64,000 nt of DNA from Erythrobacter sp. Alg231-14 (GTDB lineage: Bacteria > Pseudomonadota > Alphaproteobacteria > Sphingomonadales > Sphingomonadaceae). The stretch lies in NCBI RefSeq assembly GCF_900149685.1, contig NZ_LT702999.1, positions 1,674,001 to 1,738,000 of the forward strand, read 5' to 3'. Shown piece after piece: positions 52,610 to 62,923 of this stretch. Position numbers and translations under genes: made by a program. Within the stretch, counting starts at the first letter, position 1, and every line of letters starts with the position of its first letter. Below the pieces are notes generated by a model. That model saw only the letters and a list, made by a program, of their open reading frames with translations, was not told the origin of the DNA and did not search any database.

Positions 52610-54931
52610 ATGGCATTTTGGCTGGTGAACGATCGCCGCACACAAGAATCGAGCTTTATTCAACGGTTCGACCCACGATTTTGGACCGTGAATTTTCCTC
52701 GCCCTGCAATGGCGTCGGTTATCACAACGGGCGCGGACAGCATGCAAATTGATGTCGAGTTGCAGCATGAGGGTGAACTCGTCGGTCTAATCTGGGATAG
52801 TGTAGATAGCCTCGACCACCCATTGCTCGCCTACGAAACCAGTCGCGATTATTCGAAGACCACATTGAGCTTCCGCTGGCAATCAGAAGGCATCATTCCA
52901 CTGAACGCAGCGAACGGCCCTACACTTACCATCGAAGGAAGAGACGCGGCCGGGACACCAAGCACCTGGTTCGTAAGACTGTGGAATTATGCAAGCGGCA
53001 GCCCAACCGATGCCGAGATTGAGCTGCCGTTCTCAAATCTGGCCAGCGGCTTCACGCTCCCTGGCTCGCCCATCCATGCGGCCGATATTGATCGCATGTT
53101 TATATCCCTTGTCGCGCCTGACTATGTGGCGGGCAGCACGCAACCCCTTTCGCAGCGCTTCAACGGCAAGGTAACGGTTTCGAGAATAACCACCGATGGT
53201 CTGAACGGAATGCTTGAGATCGGCGACGTCCGTTTGCCCGTTCATGGAGAGCGGATCGCGACCGCATATGATGATGGCTATGATCAAACACCGGCCAGGC
53301 TGCTGCGCGGTCTGGTTGGTCTCGGCTATCGCGAGGACATAGTCCACTATGTCGGCATGAGCCATTTCATGCGGCTCACCTACGTTAACGGCGATTTGCT
53401 TGTCGTGCCGAACGGCGAACTATGCCAACCCGCTAGAGAATGGCACGCCAATTTCTTTGCCGCCGCCAATGCCAATGAATTGGAGCTGATTGCTTCCATC
53501 TCATATGAATTATTCGATGCGTTCTGTCCCGACGATTGGAAACAGCGAACCGTAAACGGAGACCAAGCTCTCACTGGATGGATACCCCCATCCACGCTTT
53601 TGTCTCCGGCCAACAGTCACGCCATGGCATGGTTGAGCGCAAGCACGCAGGCTTTTGTTGGTCTCTTAGAAGAGGCCTCTCAGCCTGTTCGCTTCCAAAT
53701 CGGGGAACCGTGGTGGTGGACCACCTCCGAAGGGGAAATCTGTCTTTACGATGACGCAGCCAAAGCGCTCTTTGGCGGTTCTCCGCCAGAAATTCTCGAT
53801 ATGCGTCAACCGCTCAAAGCAACCGAAATTGCGTTGCTCGATCAAGCGGGAGAATTGCTTGCGCAATCCACCGCAGATCTAACCACAGACATTCGCGCCG
53901 CAGCTTCGGGCTCTACTGAGGTGCTTCTTTTGGCGTTCACGCCAACCATTCTTGATCCACAAATGCCCGAACTCTTCAGGGCAAACCTGCCGATTGGATG
54001 GGCAAAGCCCGCCTTCGATCGGCTTCAATTGGAAGATTACGACTGGCTAACCGGGGGCGCAGATGCCTTGCGCCGTTCAGCCTACATTTTTGCCAATGAG
54101 CGATTGCAATATCCAATTGAAGAGCAAGACTATCTGGCAGGATTTGTCCTCGACCCCGCGGATGCCGAAACTTTCTGGGCGCGAATTGATGCCGGTCTTG
54201 ATGAAGCGGCAACACGCGGAATCTCGCGCCGCTATGTGTGGGCGCAACCACAAATCAATCGCGATGGATACACCCGATTACCCCCAACCGGAGAGGACCC
54301 GATGCAAGCTTTTGATGATGTGCTTTACCCTTTCCCCCTCGGCAGGAGCACTGCCGTGGCGCCCGAATTTTCAACCTCAGTGTCGGTTACCGCCTCTGGA
54401 CATGAACGGCGAAACTCCCTTTGGGCCGATGCACGTGTGCACTTTGACGTTGGCCCAGGAATTCGATCAGAATCGGAATTGTCCGAATTGATTGCATTCT
54501 TCCGTGCACGGCGCGGTGCGGCAAAAGGGTTTCGGATCAGCGATCCTTTCGATCATAGCACCAATGGTATGACCGGGACCCCGACAATGTCGGATCAATT
54601 GATTGGTTTGGGCGACGGTCAAAGCGCCGATTTTCAGCTCATCAAATCATACGGATCGTCTGAAGATCCTCAACAGCGATCCATCAGCCGCCCTCGCATC
54701 GAAACGTTGCTTGTGAGCGTTGACGGCAACCTTGTGTTGGACTGGACACTTAGTGAGCAAGGGTTGCTAACGCTTGCTGAGGCTCCCGCCGAAGGAGCAG
54801 AAATTCGCGCTGGTTTCCTCTTTGATGTGCCGGTTCGTTTCGCAGAAGATCGGATCGATATATCGGGAGTAAATTTCGAAGCCGGGGAAGCACCAAGCAT
54901 TCCGCTGATCGAGCTCAAGGAAGAACTGTAA
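52610..54931 (+). CDS. Large GTA distal tail protein: N-terminal extension fused to DUF2460 (gene 12)
   Basis: 773 residues; the Rhodobacter gp12 is only about 210. The C-terminal part (about 565-773) is the DUF2460 distal-tail domain: RRNSLWADARVHFDVGPGI, LIAFFRARRGAAKGFRISDPFDH, FQLIKSYG and VPVRFAEDRIDISGVNFEAGEAPSIPLIE. The N-terminal 560 residues begin with a beta-rich region (about 1-180) and continue as an alpha/beta region containing FQIGEPWWW and YVWAQPQINRDGYTR, which resembles a TIM-barrel, glycosidase-like fold by eye. The upstream GGGGGAAC is a good binding site. It abuts gene 13 with a one-base overlap. Confidence 0.85.
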   Translation: MAFWLVNDRRTQESSFIQRFDPRFWTVNFPRPAMASVITTGADSMQIDVELQHEGELVGLIWDSVDSLDHPLLAYETSRDYSKTTLSFRWQSEGIIPLNAANGPTLTIEGRDAAGTPSTWFVRLWNYASGSPTDAEIELPFSNLASGFTLPGSPIHAADIDRMFISLVAPDYVAGSTQPLSQRFNGKVTVSRITTDGLNGMLEIGDVRLPVHGERIATAYDDGYDQTPARLLRGLVGLGYREDIVHYVGMSHFMRLTYVNGDLLVVPNGELCQPAREWHANFFAAANANELELIASISYELFDAFCPDDWKQRTVNGDQALTGWIPPSTLLSPANSHAMAWLSASTQAFVGLLEEASQPVRFQIGEPWWWTTSEGEICLYDDAAKALFGGSPPEILDMRQPLKATEIALLDQAGELLAQSTADLTTDIRAAASGSTEVLLLAFTPTILDPQMPELFRANLPIGWAKPAFDRLQLEDYDWLTGGADALRRSAYIFANERLQYPIEEQDYLAGFVLDPADAETFWARIDAGLDEAATRGISRRYVWAQPQINRDGYTRLPPTGEDPMQAFDDVLYPFPLGRSTAVAPEFSTSVSVTASGHERRNSLWADARVHFDVGPGIRSESELSELIAFFRARRGAAKGFRISDPFDHSTNGMTGTPTMSDQLIGLGDGQSADFQLIKSYGSSEDPQQRSISRPRIETLLVSVDGNLVLDWTLSEQGLLTLAEAPAEGAEIRAGFLFDVPVRFAEDRIDISGVNFEAGEAPSIPLIELKEEL

Positions 54932-55746
54932 TGCGGGTCTTCTTTGATCGAGAGCTCGATGCGACAGCGACGTTCTGGCGCATATTTCGTCAGGATGGGA
55001 TCGCCCTTGGCTTTACCAGCCATGATCGCGATCTTGTCTTCGCCGGACTTAGACATCGAGCAGCACCGGGCATGGTACCTGCCGCCATCCGCATGACATC
55101 CGATCTATCCGAAGACAGTGCCGGAGTGGATGGTGCGCTCAGCCATGATTCCATCAAAGGCTCTGAACTCTCAGCCGGTCTATTTGATCGGGCTGCTATT
55201 GAAATTGGCATCGTCGACTGGGAAACCTTAGAACATCATACAATCTACTCCGGCGCACTCGGCAGAATTGAAGATGATAGTCGAGGATTTTCAGCAGAAT
55301 TGAAATCAGCAAAACAAGTGCTGGAGCAGGACATAGTGCCTAGGACGAGCCCGACATGTCGAGCGTTTTTTTGTGGCCCCGGTTGCGGCTTGTCAGCCAA
55401 TAAGTTTACCGATCGTGTTGCCCTAACCGCACTGGATCTCGACTTAAACCGAGTGCAACTTAACAATGTAGCAAGTGCCAACCACGTTGACGGAAAACTG
55501 CGTTTTCTGAACGGACCACAAACCGGCAAGCCCTTTGGCATCCTGAGTGTCGACGCCAATTGGCTTACGTTGGACAGACCAATCGACGCCAGCGTACCGA
55601 TCGGGACTCCGGCCGAATTAATTGAAGGTTGCGATCACACCTTAACAACGTGCGCCTCTCGATTTAGCAATGCGGTCAATTTTCGAGGGGAACCATTTCT
55701 ACCCGGCAACGACCTCTTGGCTCGCTACGGCCAGAGCTCGGGTTGA
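54931..55746 (+). CDS. GTA hub protein, DUF2163 (gene 13)
   Basis: 271 residues. DUF2163/BR0599 family hub: FTSHDRDLVFAGLRHRA, KGSELSAGLFDRAAIEIGIVDW and the C-terminal CDHTLTTCASRFSNAVNFRGEPFLPG. Five cysteines (143, 148, 152, 234, 241) sit at positions expected for the iron-sulfur cluster reported in the Rhodobacter GTA hub. Start codon ATG shares its A with the stop of gene 12. Confidence 0.92.
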   Translation: MRVFFDRELDATATFWRIFRQDGIALGFTSHDRDLVFAGLRHRAAPGMVPAAIRMTSDLSEDSAGVDGALSHDSIKGSELSAGLFDRAAIEIGIVDWETLEHHTIYSGALGRIEDDSRGFSAELKSAKQVLEQDIVPRTSPTCRAFFCGPGCGLSANKFTDRVALTALDLDLNRVQLNNVASANHVDGKLRFLNGPQTGKPFGILSVDANWLTLDRPIDASVPIGTPAELIEGCDHTLTTCASRFSNAVNFRGEPFLPGNDLLARYGQSSG

Positions 55747-56156
55747 ATGCGCGTATGAATGTGGGCGCACAATTTGCTGACGCGGCGTCTCAGTTCCTCG
55801 GTACGAAATTCAGATTGCATGGCCGCGATCCTTCATACGGCCTCGATTGTGTCGGACTAGTATGCGTAAGTCTCCAGACTATCGGTCGTGAATATCATGC
55901 TCCCGAAGGATATAGTCTTCGCAATACGCGGCCTTTGGCTTGGTCCGATTTCGCGCACAAATCTGGTTTCATCGATGTCACCGACGGGGTTCTGCCGGGC
56001 GATGTCATGATGCTTCGGCCAGGCCCTGCTCAACAGCATTTGGTCATCTTCGAGAACGAACGATCCTGCATCCATGCGCATGCCGGGCTCAAACGTGTTG
56101 TCCGCGAACCAATTGCAATTCCGCGAGCATGTTTAGCCCATTGGCGCTTAACATAA
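55743..56156 (+). CDS. GTA NlpC/P60 cell-wall peptidase (gene 14)
   Basis: 137 residues from a TTG at 55743 (TTGA overlap), or ATG at 55755. NlpC/P60 fold: catalytic Cys36 in YGLDCVGLV, His100 in QQHLVIF and His112/114 in CIHAHAGLKR. It would cleave peptidoglycan during DNA entry. The TTG start parallels that of the large terminase. Confidence 0.92.
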   Translation: MNARMNVGAQFADAASQFLGTKFRLHGRDPSYGLDCVGLVCVSLQTIGREYHAPEGYSLRNTRPLAWSDFAHKSGFIDVTDGVLPGDVMMLRPGPAQQHLVIFENERSCIHAHAGLKRVVREPIAIPRACLAHWRLT

Positions 56157-56176
56157 TTTCTTAAGAGGAGAGCGCA

Positions 56177-58357
56177 GTGGCGACTCTGATCCTTACCGCC
56201 GTGGGCACCGCCATCGGTGGCCCAATCGGTGGCGCGCTTGGCGCATTCATTGGGCAACAGGCCGATTCCGCGATCTTTGGGGGCGGCAACCGCGAAGGAC
56301 CCCGTTTACGCGAATTGTCAGTCACCACTTCAAGCTATGGTCAGCCATTACCAAGGCATTTCGGCCGGATGCGGGTGGCAGGAACCGTGATCTGGTCGAC
56401 CGAGCTGGTCGAAACACGGTCAAAGAGCGGAGGAGGCAAAGGCAAACCTTCTACAACTACCTATTCTTATTCAGCTTCCTTTGCCGTGGCATTATCGAGC
56501 ACCCCTATCGACAGGATCGGCAGAATTTGGGCCGATGGAAACTTGCTTCGGGGGGCCAGCGGCGACCTAAAGGTCGATGGTATAATGCGGACTTATCTTG
56601 GAACCGGCGACAACTTGGTTGATCCTGTCATCGCCGCCGATCGAGGCGCCAACGCCCCGGGATTTCGAGACTGTGCTTATCTGGTTTTCGAAGACCTTCA
56701 ATTGGGCGATTTCGGAAACCGCATCCCTGCTCTTACATTCGAGGTGTTTGCTGCCGACGATTCTTCGGTGTCTCTCGGACAGCTCATCCCGCAAACGGCC
56801 AGTGTTTCCGGCGACGTGACGTTACAAAACGCCCGCGGATTTTCAGATGAGGGCGGTGCATTGGGTTCGTCTCTCGCAGCAATCGACCGCGTTTTTCCAA
56901 TTACCTGCGTCACAACCGCTAATGGTTTGAGCTTTGCGGCTTCCAATACGCTGCCGTCTGATGTCGCAGTCTTGCCAGCGCAATTGTCTGACAAAGACAG
57001 CGGAACCGCAGACGAACGTCACAAACGTCGCGGAGACATTCTCGACAAGGAACCGCTGGCGGTGCGTTACTACGATGAGGATCGTGACTATCAGCCCGGA
57101 GTTCAGAGGGCATTGGGCCTTCGCCCAGAAGGAAGAGAGGCAATTGTCGATTTGCCCGCTGCTATGACGGCCGAAGGCGCCCGACAATTGGCGAACTCAA
57201 ACGCCAACAGGGCGCGTTGGAACGATGAACAGATCATCTGGCGCATTGGCGAACTTGATCCCAACATCGGTCCCGGAAGTGTCGTTCGAATGCCTAACAC
57301 CAATGGGTTTTGGCTAATTAAAAGCTGGGAGTGGTTTGATCGCGGAATTGAGCTCAGCCTTGAACGTTTAGCGCCGCAACTGGGAGCTGAGATTCCCAGC
57401 GATGCCGGATCAAGCAATGTCCCCTTGGACCTTACGGCACCCCAAACGCTCTTAACCGCAGTCGAGGTGCCTCCAGATAGCGCGAGCGATACGTCGACCC
57501 CGCTTCTATTTGCTGCGACGTCCGCTAGCAGCATTGGGTGGCGCGGCGCTGCTCTCTTTGTTGAACAAGGGAATACTCTTAACGAAATCGGATTGACCGG
57601 CAGTGACCGATCGGTCTTCGGAACGCTCGCGACCCCACTGCCTGGCTCGGCTTGCACACTGTTTGAACCCGAATCGGCAGTTGAGATTCAACTTCCTGCA
57701 GCCGATTTGTCTTTTGCAAGCAGTGATATGACAGGGCTCGCCATGGGCGAGAACAGGCTCCTAGTTGCCGATGAAGTGATCCAATTCTTGCACGCGGAAA
57801 TGGTGTCCGGCGGGTATTGGCGCTTGAGCGGATTGCTACGTGGAAGGGCCGGCACTGAGTTCGCCGCCTTCGACGGCCACGAAGCAGGTGCCACGACGGT
57901 GCTCCTAGATGACCGACTAACGATCCTTGACCCGTCCTTGGTGCCATCCACATTAGCAACAAGAATAGCGGCGATTGGCCGTGGTGACGAAGACCCTGTG
58001 TTTGCCGGTCTACAAAACGTTGGGTTGTCCTTGCGACCCCCAAGTCCCGTTCATTCTCAGACTATTCTGCATTCCAACAACGAATTGGAACTGTGCTGGA
58101 CCCGACGAGCTCGGGGCCAATGGAACTGGACCCAGGCGACCGAAGTGCCGTTGATTGAAGAAAGTGAAAACTACACGGTTAGCTTCGGGCCTCCCGATGC
58201 ACCGCATGTTTCATGGGTTGTGACAGAGCCGCGCTTTAGTCTGTCTGACGCGGAACAATCTGGCTTGGTGGCTCAATATGGGCATGGGCCGATATGGGCG
58301 CGTCAGTTGGGCACATTTGGACAATCCAATCCTCTCTATCTCACTGCAATCAACTAA
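56177..58357 (+). CDS. GTA baseplate/fibre protein lacking the TIM-barrel block (gene 15)
   Basis: 726 residues from a GTG at 56177 with AAGAGGAGAG upstream. It starts with the gp15 glycine-rich membrane-like helix (IGGPIGGALGAFIGQQADSAIF) and REGPRLRELSVTTSSYGQPLPRHFGRMRVAGTVIW, and has YVFE-type AYLVFEDLQLGDFGNRIPALTFEVF. In the Rhodobacter protein (about 1,300 residues) a GTA_TIM barrel follows; here the sequence goes directly to a PITC..TANGLSFAA block and the phage-tail-3 region VRYYDEDRDYQPGVQ. The protein is thus about half-length and apparently lacks the barrel. Confidence 0.88.
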   Translation: MATLILTAVGTAIGGPIGGALGAFIGQQADSAIFGGGNREGPRLRELSVTTSSYGQPLPRHFGRMRVAGTVIWSTELVETRSKSGGGKGKPSTTTYSYSASFAVALSSTPIDRIGRIWADGNLLRGASGDLKVDGIMRTYLGTGDNLVDPVIAADRGANAPGFRDCAYLVFEDLQLGDFGNRIPALTFEVFAADDSSVSLGQLIPQTASVSGDVTLQNARGFSDEGGALGSSLAAIDRVFPITCVTTANGLSFAASNTLPSDVAVLPAQLSDKDSGTADERHKRRGDILDKEPLAVRYYDEDRDYQPGVQRALGLRPEGREAIVDLPAAMTAEGARQLANSNANRARWNDEQIIWRIGELDPNIGPGSVVRMPNTNGFWLIKSWEWFDRGIELSLERLAPQLGAEIPSDAGSSNVPLDLTAPQTLLTAVEVPPDSASDTSTPLLFAATSASSIGWRGAALFVEQGNTLNEIGLTGSDRSVFGTLATPLPGSACTLFEPESAVEIQLPAADLSFASSDMTGLAMGENRLLVADEVIQFLHAEMVSGGYWRLSGLLRGRAGTEFAAFDGHEAGATTVLLDDRLTILDPSLVPSTLATRIAAIGRGDEDPVFAGLQNVGLSLRPPSPVHSQTILHSNNELELCWTRRARGQWNWTQATEVPLIEESENYTVSFGPPDAPHVSWVVTEPRFSLSDAEQSGLVAQYGHGPIWARQLGTFGQSNPLYLTAIN

Positions 58358-58373
58358 CCTCGGGAGAGCCTGC

Positions 58374-58835
58374 ATGGCCACGCCAGTGACATTTCCGTCC
58401 TCTACTCCAAAATTCTCGCTGCCGTTGCTTTTCGCAGGACAAGCGCAAAAGGAGTTTTTTCTAAATCAGTCATTCTCTTTGGTGGATGCTCTTCTCCAAA
58501 TTGCGGTTGAGCAGACATCAACATCTCCGCCTACTGACAGTTCGGACGGGCTTTGCTATCTAGTAAAAGCCCCTGCTGAAGACGCATGGGCCGGTCATGA
58601 AGATGAGATTGCAGTCCGCTTGGGCGGCGGGTGGCAGTTTGTGGCTCCGCAACAAGGAATGACGATATATGACCGCCAAGATGGCGCGCTTTCGCATTTC
58701 GATACCGGTTGGCTAAAAGCCGTCGAACCCAACTTACCAACCACCGGAGCAACCATTGATACTGAGGCGCGACTCATGCTGTCCGAACTAGTCGAGGCGC
58801 TCCGAACTCTTGGTATTTTTGCGAATCTAGAGTGA
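58374..58835 (+). CDS. DUF2793 family protein at the end of the GTA cluster
   Basis: 153 residues from the ATG at 58374 with GGGAGAG 7-13 bases upstream. DUF2793 signature: PKFSLPLLFAGQAQKEFFLNQSFSLVDALLQ, CYLVKAPAEDAWAGHEDEIAVRLGGGWQFVAPQQGMTIYDRQD. The C-terminal 25 residues form a predicted helix. Such proteins occur as minor structural or tail-tip components next to GTA and phage tail genes. It is not part of the minimal Rhodobacter set. Confidence 0.82.
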   Translation: MATPVTFPSSTPKFSLPLLFAGQAQKEFFLNQSFSLVDALLQIAVEQTSTSPPTDSSDGLCYLVKAPAEDAWAGHEDEIAVRLGGGWQFVAPQQGMTIYDRQDGALSHFDTGWLKAVEPNLPTTGATIDTEARLMLSELVEALRTLGIFANLE

Positions 58836-59038
58836 AAAAGCCATAGAATCACATGAACTGCGCAAAGCATGAGCAAAGCATAAAGTGTCCCTATTTGCCC
58901 CGAAGTTCGCAATTTTTGGGAGGGTGGCGGCCAATCGCGGCATTCTTGCAACAGTTCTAAGCATTGATCGCTTGCTACTGACATAGGGAGAAGTTAGAGA
59001 GAAGCAGCGCCTCAGACCTAAAGAAGGGGAAATTTAGA

Positions 59039-60190
<1,152 letters not shown>

Positions 60191-60215
60191 GTTTAGCTTC
60201 AAGCTAATTCGAAAG

Positions 60216-60245
60216 AGGGGCTGGAGAAATCCAGCCCCTTTTTTG
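60216..60245 (+). terminator. Terminator of the OmpA-family gene
   Basis: A 9-bp stem AGGGGCTGG / CCAGCCCCT with a 6-base loop, followed by six T, 26 bases after the stop codon. Confidence 0.93.
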
Positions 60246-60498
60246 TTGCCCAATCCGCAGTCAGGTAGACGAATAGCGCGGCTTCGAAGCCTTATCTTAG
60301 GAAGAAGGAGAAAACGCCTTGCGAGCAAAGCTGCCATCTAGCGAATTGATCGGACTAAGCTGTTGATCTCCGCGACAAGCGTGGTGCATTCTGCCAAGTC
60401 ACAAAACTAGGCAGGCCAAAAGCCACGAACCAGCTTACAACGGAGTGGCTATGCTTTGCGAAGCAGCGCCTAAAGCGCCGCTCTCGCAAAACTCAAAC
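60246..60498. other. Intergenic DNA without recognisable features
   Basis: The gap after the OmpA terminator up to the convergent MFS gene (308 bases from stop to stop including the terminator) has no gene, RNA or repeat that I can support. Confidence 0.5.
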
Positions 60499-62118
60499 CT
60501 ATCCCAACTCAGATTGCGATTCACCGGCCGCAATTGCCCGTTCAAGCACGCTTGCATTCGCAGCGGGGACAAGACGGATCGCAGCAATAAGCAGCGCGAG
60601 ACCAATAGGCGTGATCCAAAGGGTGGAAAGCACGCCGATGCTCAAATCTCCGTCATTCTGCGCCGACACGTAGCCCGCCATGTACGGGCCGAGCGCCAAG
60701 CCCACCAATGTCGTTGCCAAGAAGAATGTCGCAGTCGCTGTCCCGCGCATTCGCGGCAAAACGAGCGCCTGGCTGCTCGCGGCTGCGGCTCCCAACGCTG
60801 AAGCCGCAAGACCGCCGACTACGACATTCAAAATGATGAAGAGCGTGAAGCTGTCAGTCGTATATTGGACCACCGCAAAGGGAATTGGACTGAGCAATCC
60901 GAACAAGACCACTAAGATACGGCCAGATTGCATTCGCGTGAACAAGGCGTCGGCCATTCGACCTCCTAATATTACACCGAGGAAGCCGCCAGCGGCACCC
61001 CCTCCCCCGAGCCAAAAGCCCAGTTCACCCTTGGAAACGTCAAACACGCGCTCCGCATAGGGAGCCCCCCAATATGACGCGGAATAGGCCATGAATGCGA
61101 CTGTGCCGTAGCCAAGAATAGTACAAAGGAACGCCGGCGATCCCCAAGTCAGAACGAATGTGGGATAATCGCGATGGCGCAACGCAGTCGCCCAACAGAA
61201 CACTGCGTAATATCCGATCGCCAAGAGCAGCCATTGGTCAGTAATCGGGGCAAAAATTCGTCCAGCCCCTGAATCAAGCAATTCGGTCAATCCAAAGGCA
61301 GAGATGAGCGCTCCGACAAAAACAACCAAATTGAGAACAAAGGCCCCCAAACCGCGGCCCGCCGCGCCGAAAAATGTGAACGGTGGAATTACAGTATAAA
61401 GTTCACGCACGAAGCCGCGGAACGGGTGCGGATCTTCTGGTGTCGTAATCCCATCGATCGCCCCGCGGATGGGTTCGCGCAATGTCGAAACCCAGATTGC
61501 CAGCACCAAACCTGGTACACCGACTGCAATGAAGGCTGCCTGCCAACCGGCCAGACCGAGGGGGCCGCCTTGCGGAAAGGCCTCGTTCCAATTGTCGACC
61601 ACCATGCCACCAATTGCCAACGAGATGCCGCCGCCAATATACAGCCCTGAACTGTAAATCGCGAGAGCCGTGGCCCGCAGTCGAGCAGGGAACCAATCGG
61701 AAATGAGTGAATAAGCAGAAGGGCTAGCGGTGGCCTCACCCACACCAACCCCGATGCGTGCAACGGTCAGCGAGCCGGCATCACGCGCAAACCCCGAGGC
61801 CGCAGTCATGGCGGACCACAGCGCCAAGCCGAATGTCATAAGTCGGACGCGCTTCCAACTATCCGCCAGCTTACCCAGTGGGATGCCAAACAAGGCGTAG
61901 AAAATCGCGAAAGCGGTCCCGTAAAGGAAACCCAAATACGCATCATCAACACCAAGGTCCGCCTTGATATCATTGGCCAAAATAGACAGAATCTGTCGGT
62001 CAATGAAATTCAGGACATAGACAATCACCAAAACGCTGAGCGCATACCAGCTATAGGCTGGTACAGTGTCGTCCGCCTGATTCACGTGATCAGGCTGAAC
62101 TTTGGCGTTGTCAGTCAA
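60499..62118 (-). CDS. Major facilitator superfamily transporter (spinster-like)
   Basis: 539 residues from a TTG at 62118, with AAGGA seven bases upstream. About 12 hydrophobic segments. MFS landmarks: NFIDRQILSILANDIKADLGVDDAYLGFLYGTAFAIFYALFGIPLGKLAD (TM1-TM2 and motif A), RIGVGVGEATASPSAYSLISDWFP and GLYIGGGISLAIGG. It resembles the spinster/sugar-phosphate-type branch common in Sphingomonadales. Substrate not determinable. Confidence 0.9.
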   Translation of the reverse strand: MTDNAKVQPDHVNQADDTVPAYSWYALSVLVIVYVLNFIDRQILSILANDIKADLGVDDAYLGFLYGTAFAIFYALFGIPLGKLADSWKRVRLMTFGLALWSAMTAASGFARDAGSLTVARIGVGVGEATASPSAYSLISDWFPARLRATALAIYSSGLYIGGGISLAIGGMVVDNWNEAFPQGGPLGLAGWQAAFIAVGVPGLVLAIWVSTLREPIRGAIDGITTPEDPHPFRGFVRELYTVIPPFTFFGAAGRGLGAFVLNLVVFVGALISAFGLTELLDSGAGRIFAPITDQWLLLAIGYYAVFCWATALRHRDYPTFVLTWGSPAFLCTILGYGTVAFMAYSASYWGAPYAERVFDVSKGELGFWLGGGGAAGGFLGVILGGRMADALFTRMQSGRILVVLFGLLSPIPFAVVQYTTDSFTLFIILNVVVGGLAASALGAAAASSQALVLPRMRGTATATFFLATTLVGLALGPYMAGYVSAQNDGDLSIGVLSTLWITPIGLALLIAAIRLVPAANASVLERAIAAGESQSELG

Positions 62119-62174
62119 TCGGATTTCCTTCGCAATGTCGCTACCTAAGCGAATATCGTGGAGCGTGGATCACG

Positions 62175-62873
62175 CTAGTCTGCGTACGGTGTGCTATCGA
62201 CAATTTGCGCTTCCGCAAAACCCTTTTTGCGAAGACGACATGAGTCACATTGCCCGCATGCTATGCCGGTCGACGTTGGATCGTAGCACGACCAACTCCA
62301 CGCAGGATCCAGCCCCAGACGCTGACACTCTATTGCGATATCTGCTTTGGTCATATGTTGCAGCGGGGCGTGAATCGAAAAGGCAGCGCCTTCGACACCT
62401 GCCTTTGTTCCCAATCGCGCAGTTTCTGCAAAACTGGCAATGAACTCTGGCCTACAATCCGGGTAACCCGAATAGTCCAAAGCGTTTACACCGATGAACA
62501 CGTCAGCTGCGCCCGCGGATTCGGCGTAAGCCGTTGTCAGTGCGAGAAAAACGAGATTCCTGGCCGGTACGTAGGTGACCGGTATCTCATCGCCCACACC
62601 GCTTTTCGGAACTTCTATGTCATCTGTTAGGGCCGATCCTCCGAATGCCCTAAGATCTAGAGCAATTTCAACGCGGCTGGCCAAACGCAACTGACCCTCA
62701 ATGTCTCGGGCCGATTCCAATTCCAAGCGATGTCGCTGACCATAGTCAATTGTAAGCGCATGCACTTCAAACCCACGCTCCATTGCGATTGCCGCAGTAA
62801 CCATCGAGTCCAGGCCACCTGAAAGCAACACCACTGCTTTGGGTTTGGTTCTATCGGTATTCTTGTTGATCAT
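62175..62873 (-). CDS. queC: 7-cyano-7-deazaguanine synthase
   Basis: 232 residues from the ATG at 62873; a TTG at 62894 adds seven. ATP-dependent enzyme in the queuosine/preQ0 pathway that makes the nitrile. PP-loop SGGLDSMV, then PARNLVFLALTTAYAESAGA, GVNALDYSGYPDCRPEF and the zinc-binding cysteines in SCYDPTSTGIACGQCDSCRLRKKGF. Supports queuosine modification and pairs functionally with gluQ at 33 kb. Confidence 0.96.
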   Translation of the reverse strand: MINKNTDRTKPKAVVLLSGGLDSMVTAAIAMERGFEVHALTIDYGQRHRLELESARDIEGQLRLASRVEIALDLRAFGGSALTDDIEVPKSGVGDEIPVTYVPARNLVFLALTTAYAESAGAADVFIGVNALDYSGYPDCRPEFIASFAETARLGTKAGVEGAAFSIHAPLQHMTKADIAIECQRLGLDPAWSWSCYDPTSTGIACGQCDSCRLRKKGFAEAQIVDSTPYAD

Positions 62874-62923
62874 GAGACACCGCTTAACGAGCAATCGCCG
62901 ATTGGCAATAATTCACATCGGAC

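Larger units (their letters stand above)
44807..58835 (+). mobile_element. Gene transfer agent (GTA) structural gene cluster
   Basis: A 14-kb run of plus-strand genes in GTA order: small terminase, large terminase, portal, DUF6127, protease, HK97 capsid, connector, small ORF, DUF3168, major tail, GTA gp10 chaperone, second chaperone, tape measure, gp12, gp13, gp14 peptidase, gp15 and DUF2793. No integrase, excisionase, repressor, lysis or replication gene and no attachment repeat is seen, which separates a GTA from a prophage. Reading frames are intact and tightly packed with ATGA/TTGA overlaps. Base use looks like the flanking DNA. Head-spike, lysis and activator genes are not in the window; in the Rhodobacter GTA such genes lie elsewhere. 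Confidence 0.9.

Noticed and set aside
44807-58835. Active prophage instead of GTA
   Set aside because: No integrase, repressor, replication, lysis genes or attachment repeats, and gene order matches GTAs.
60246-60498. tRNA-like stem with GGCTTCGAAGCC
   Set aside because: A simple palindrome; no acceptor stem, anticodon arm or T-loop arrangement.
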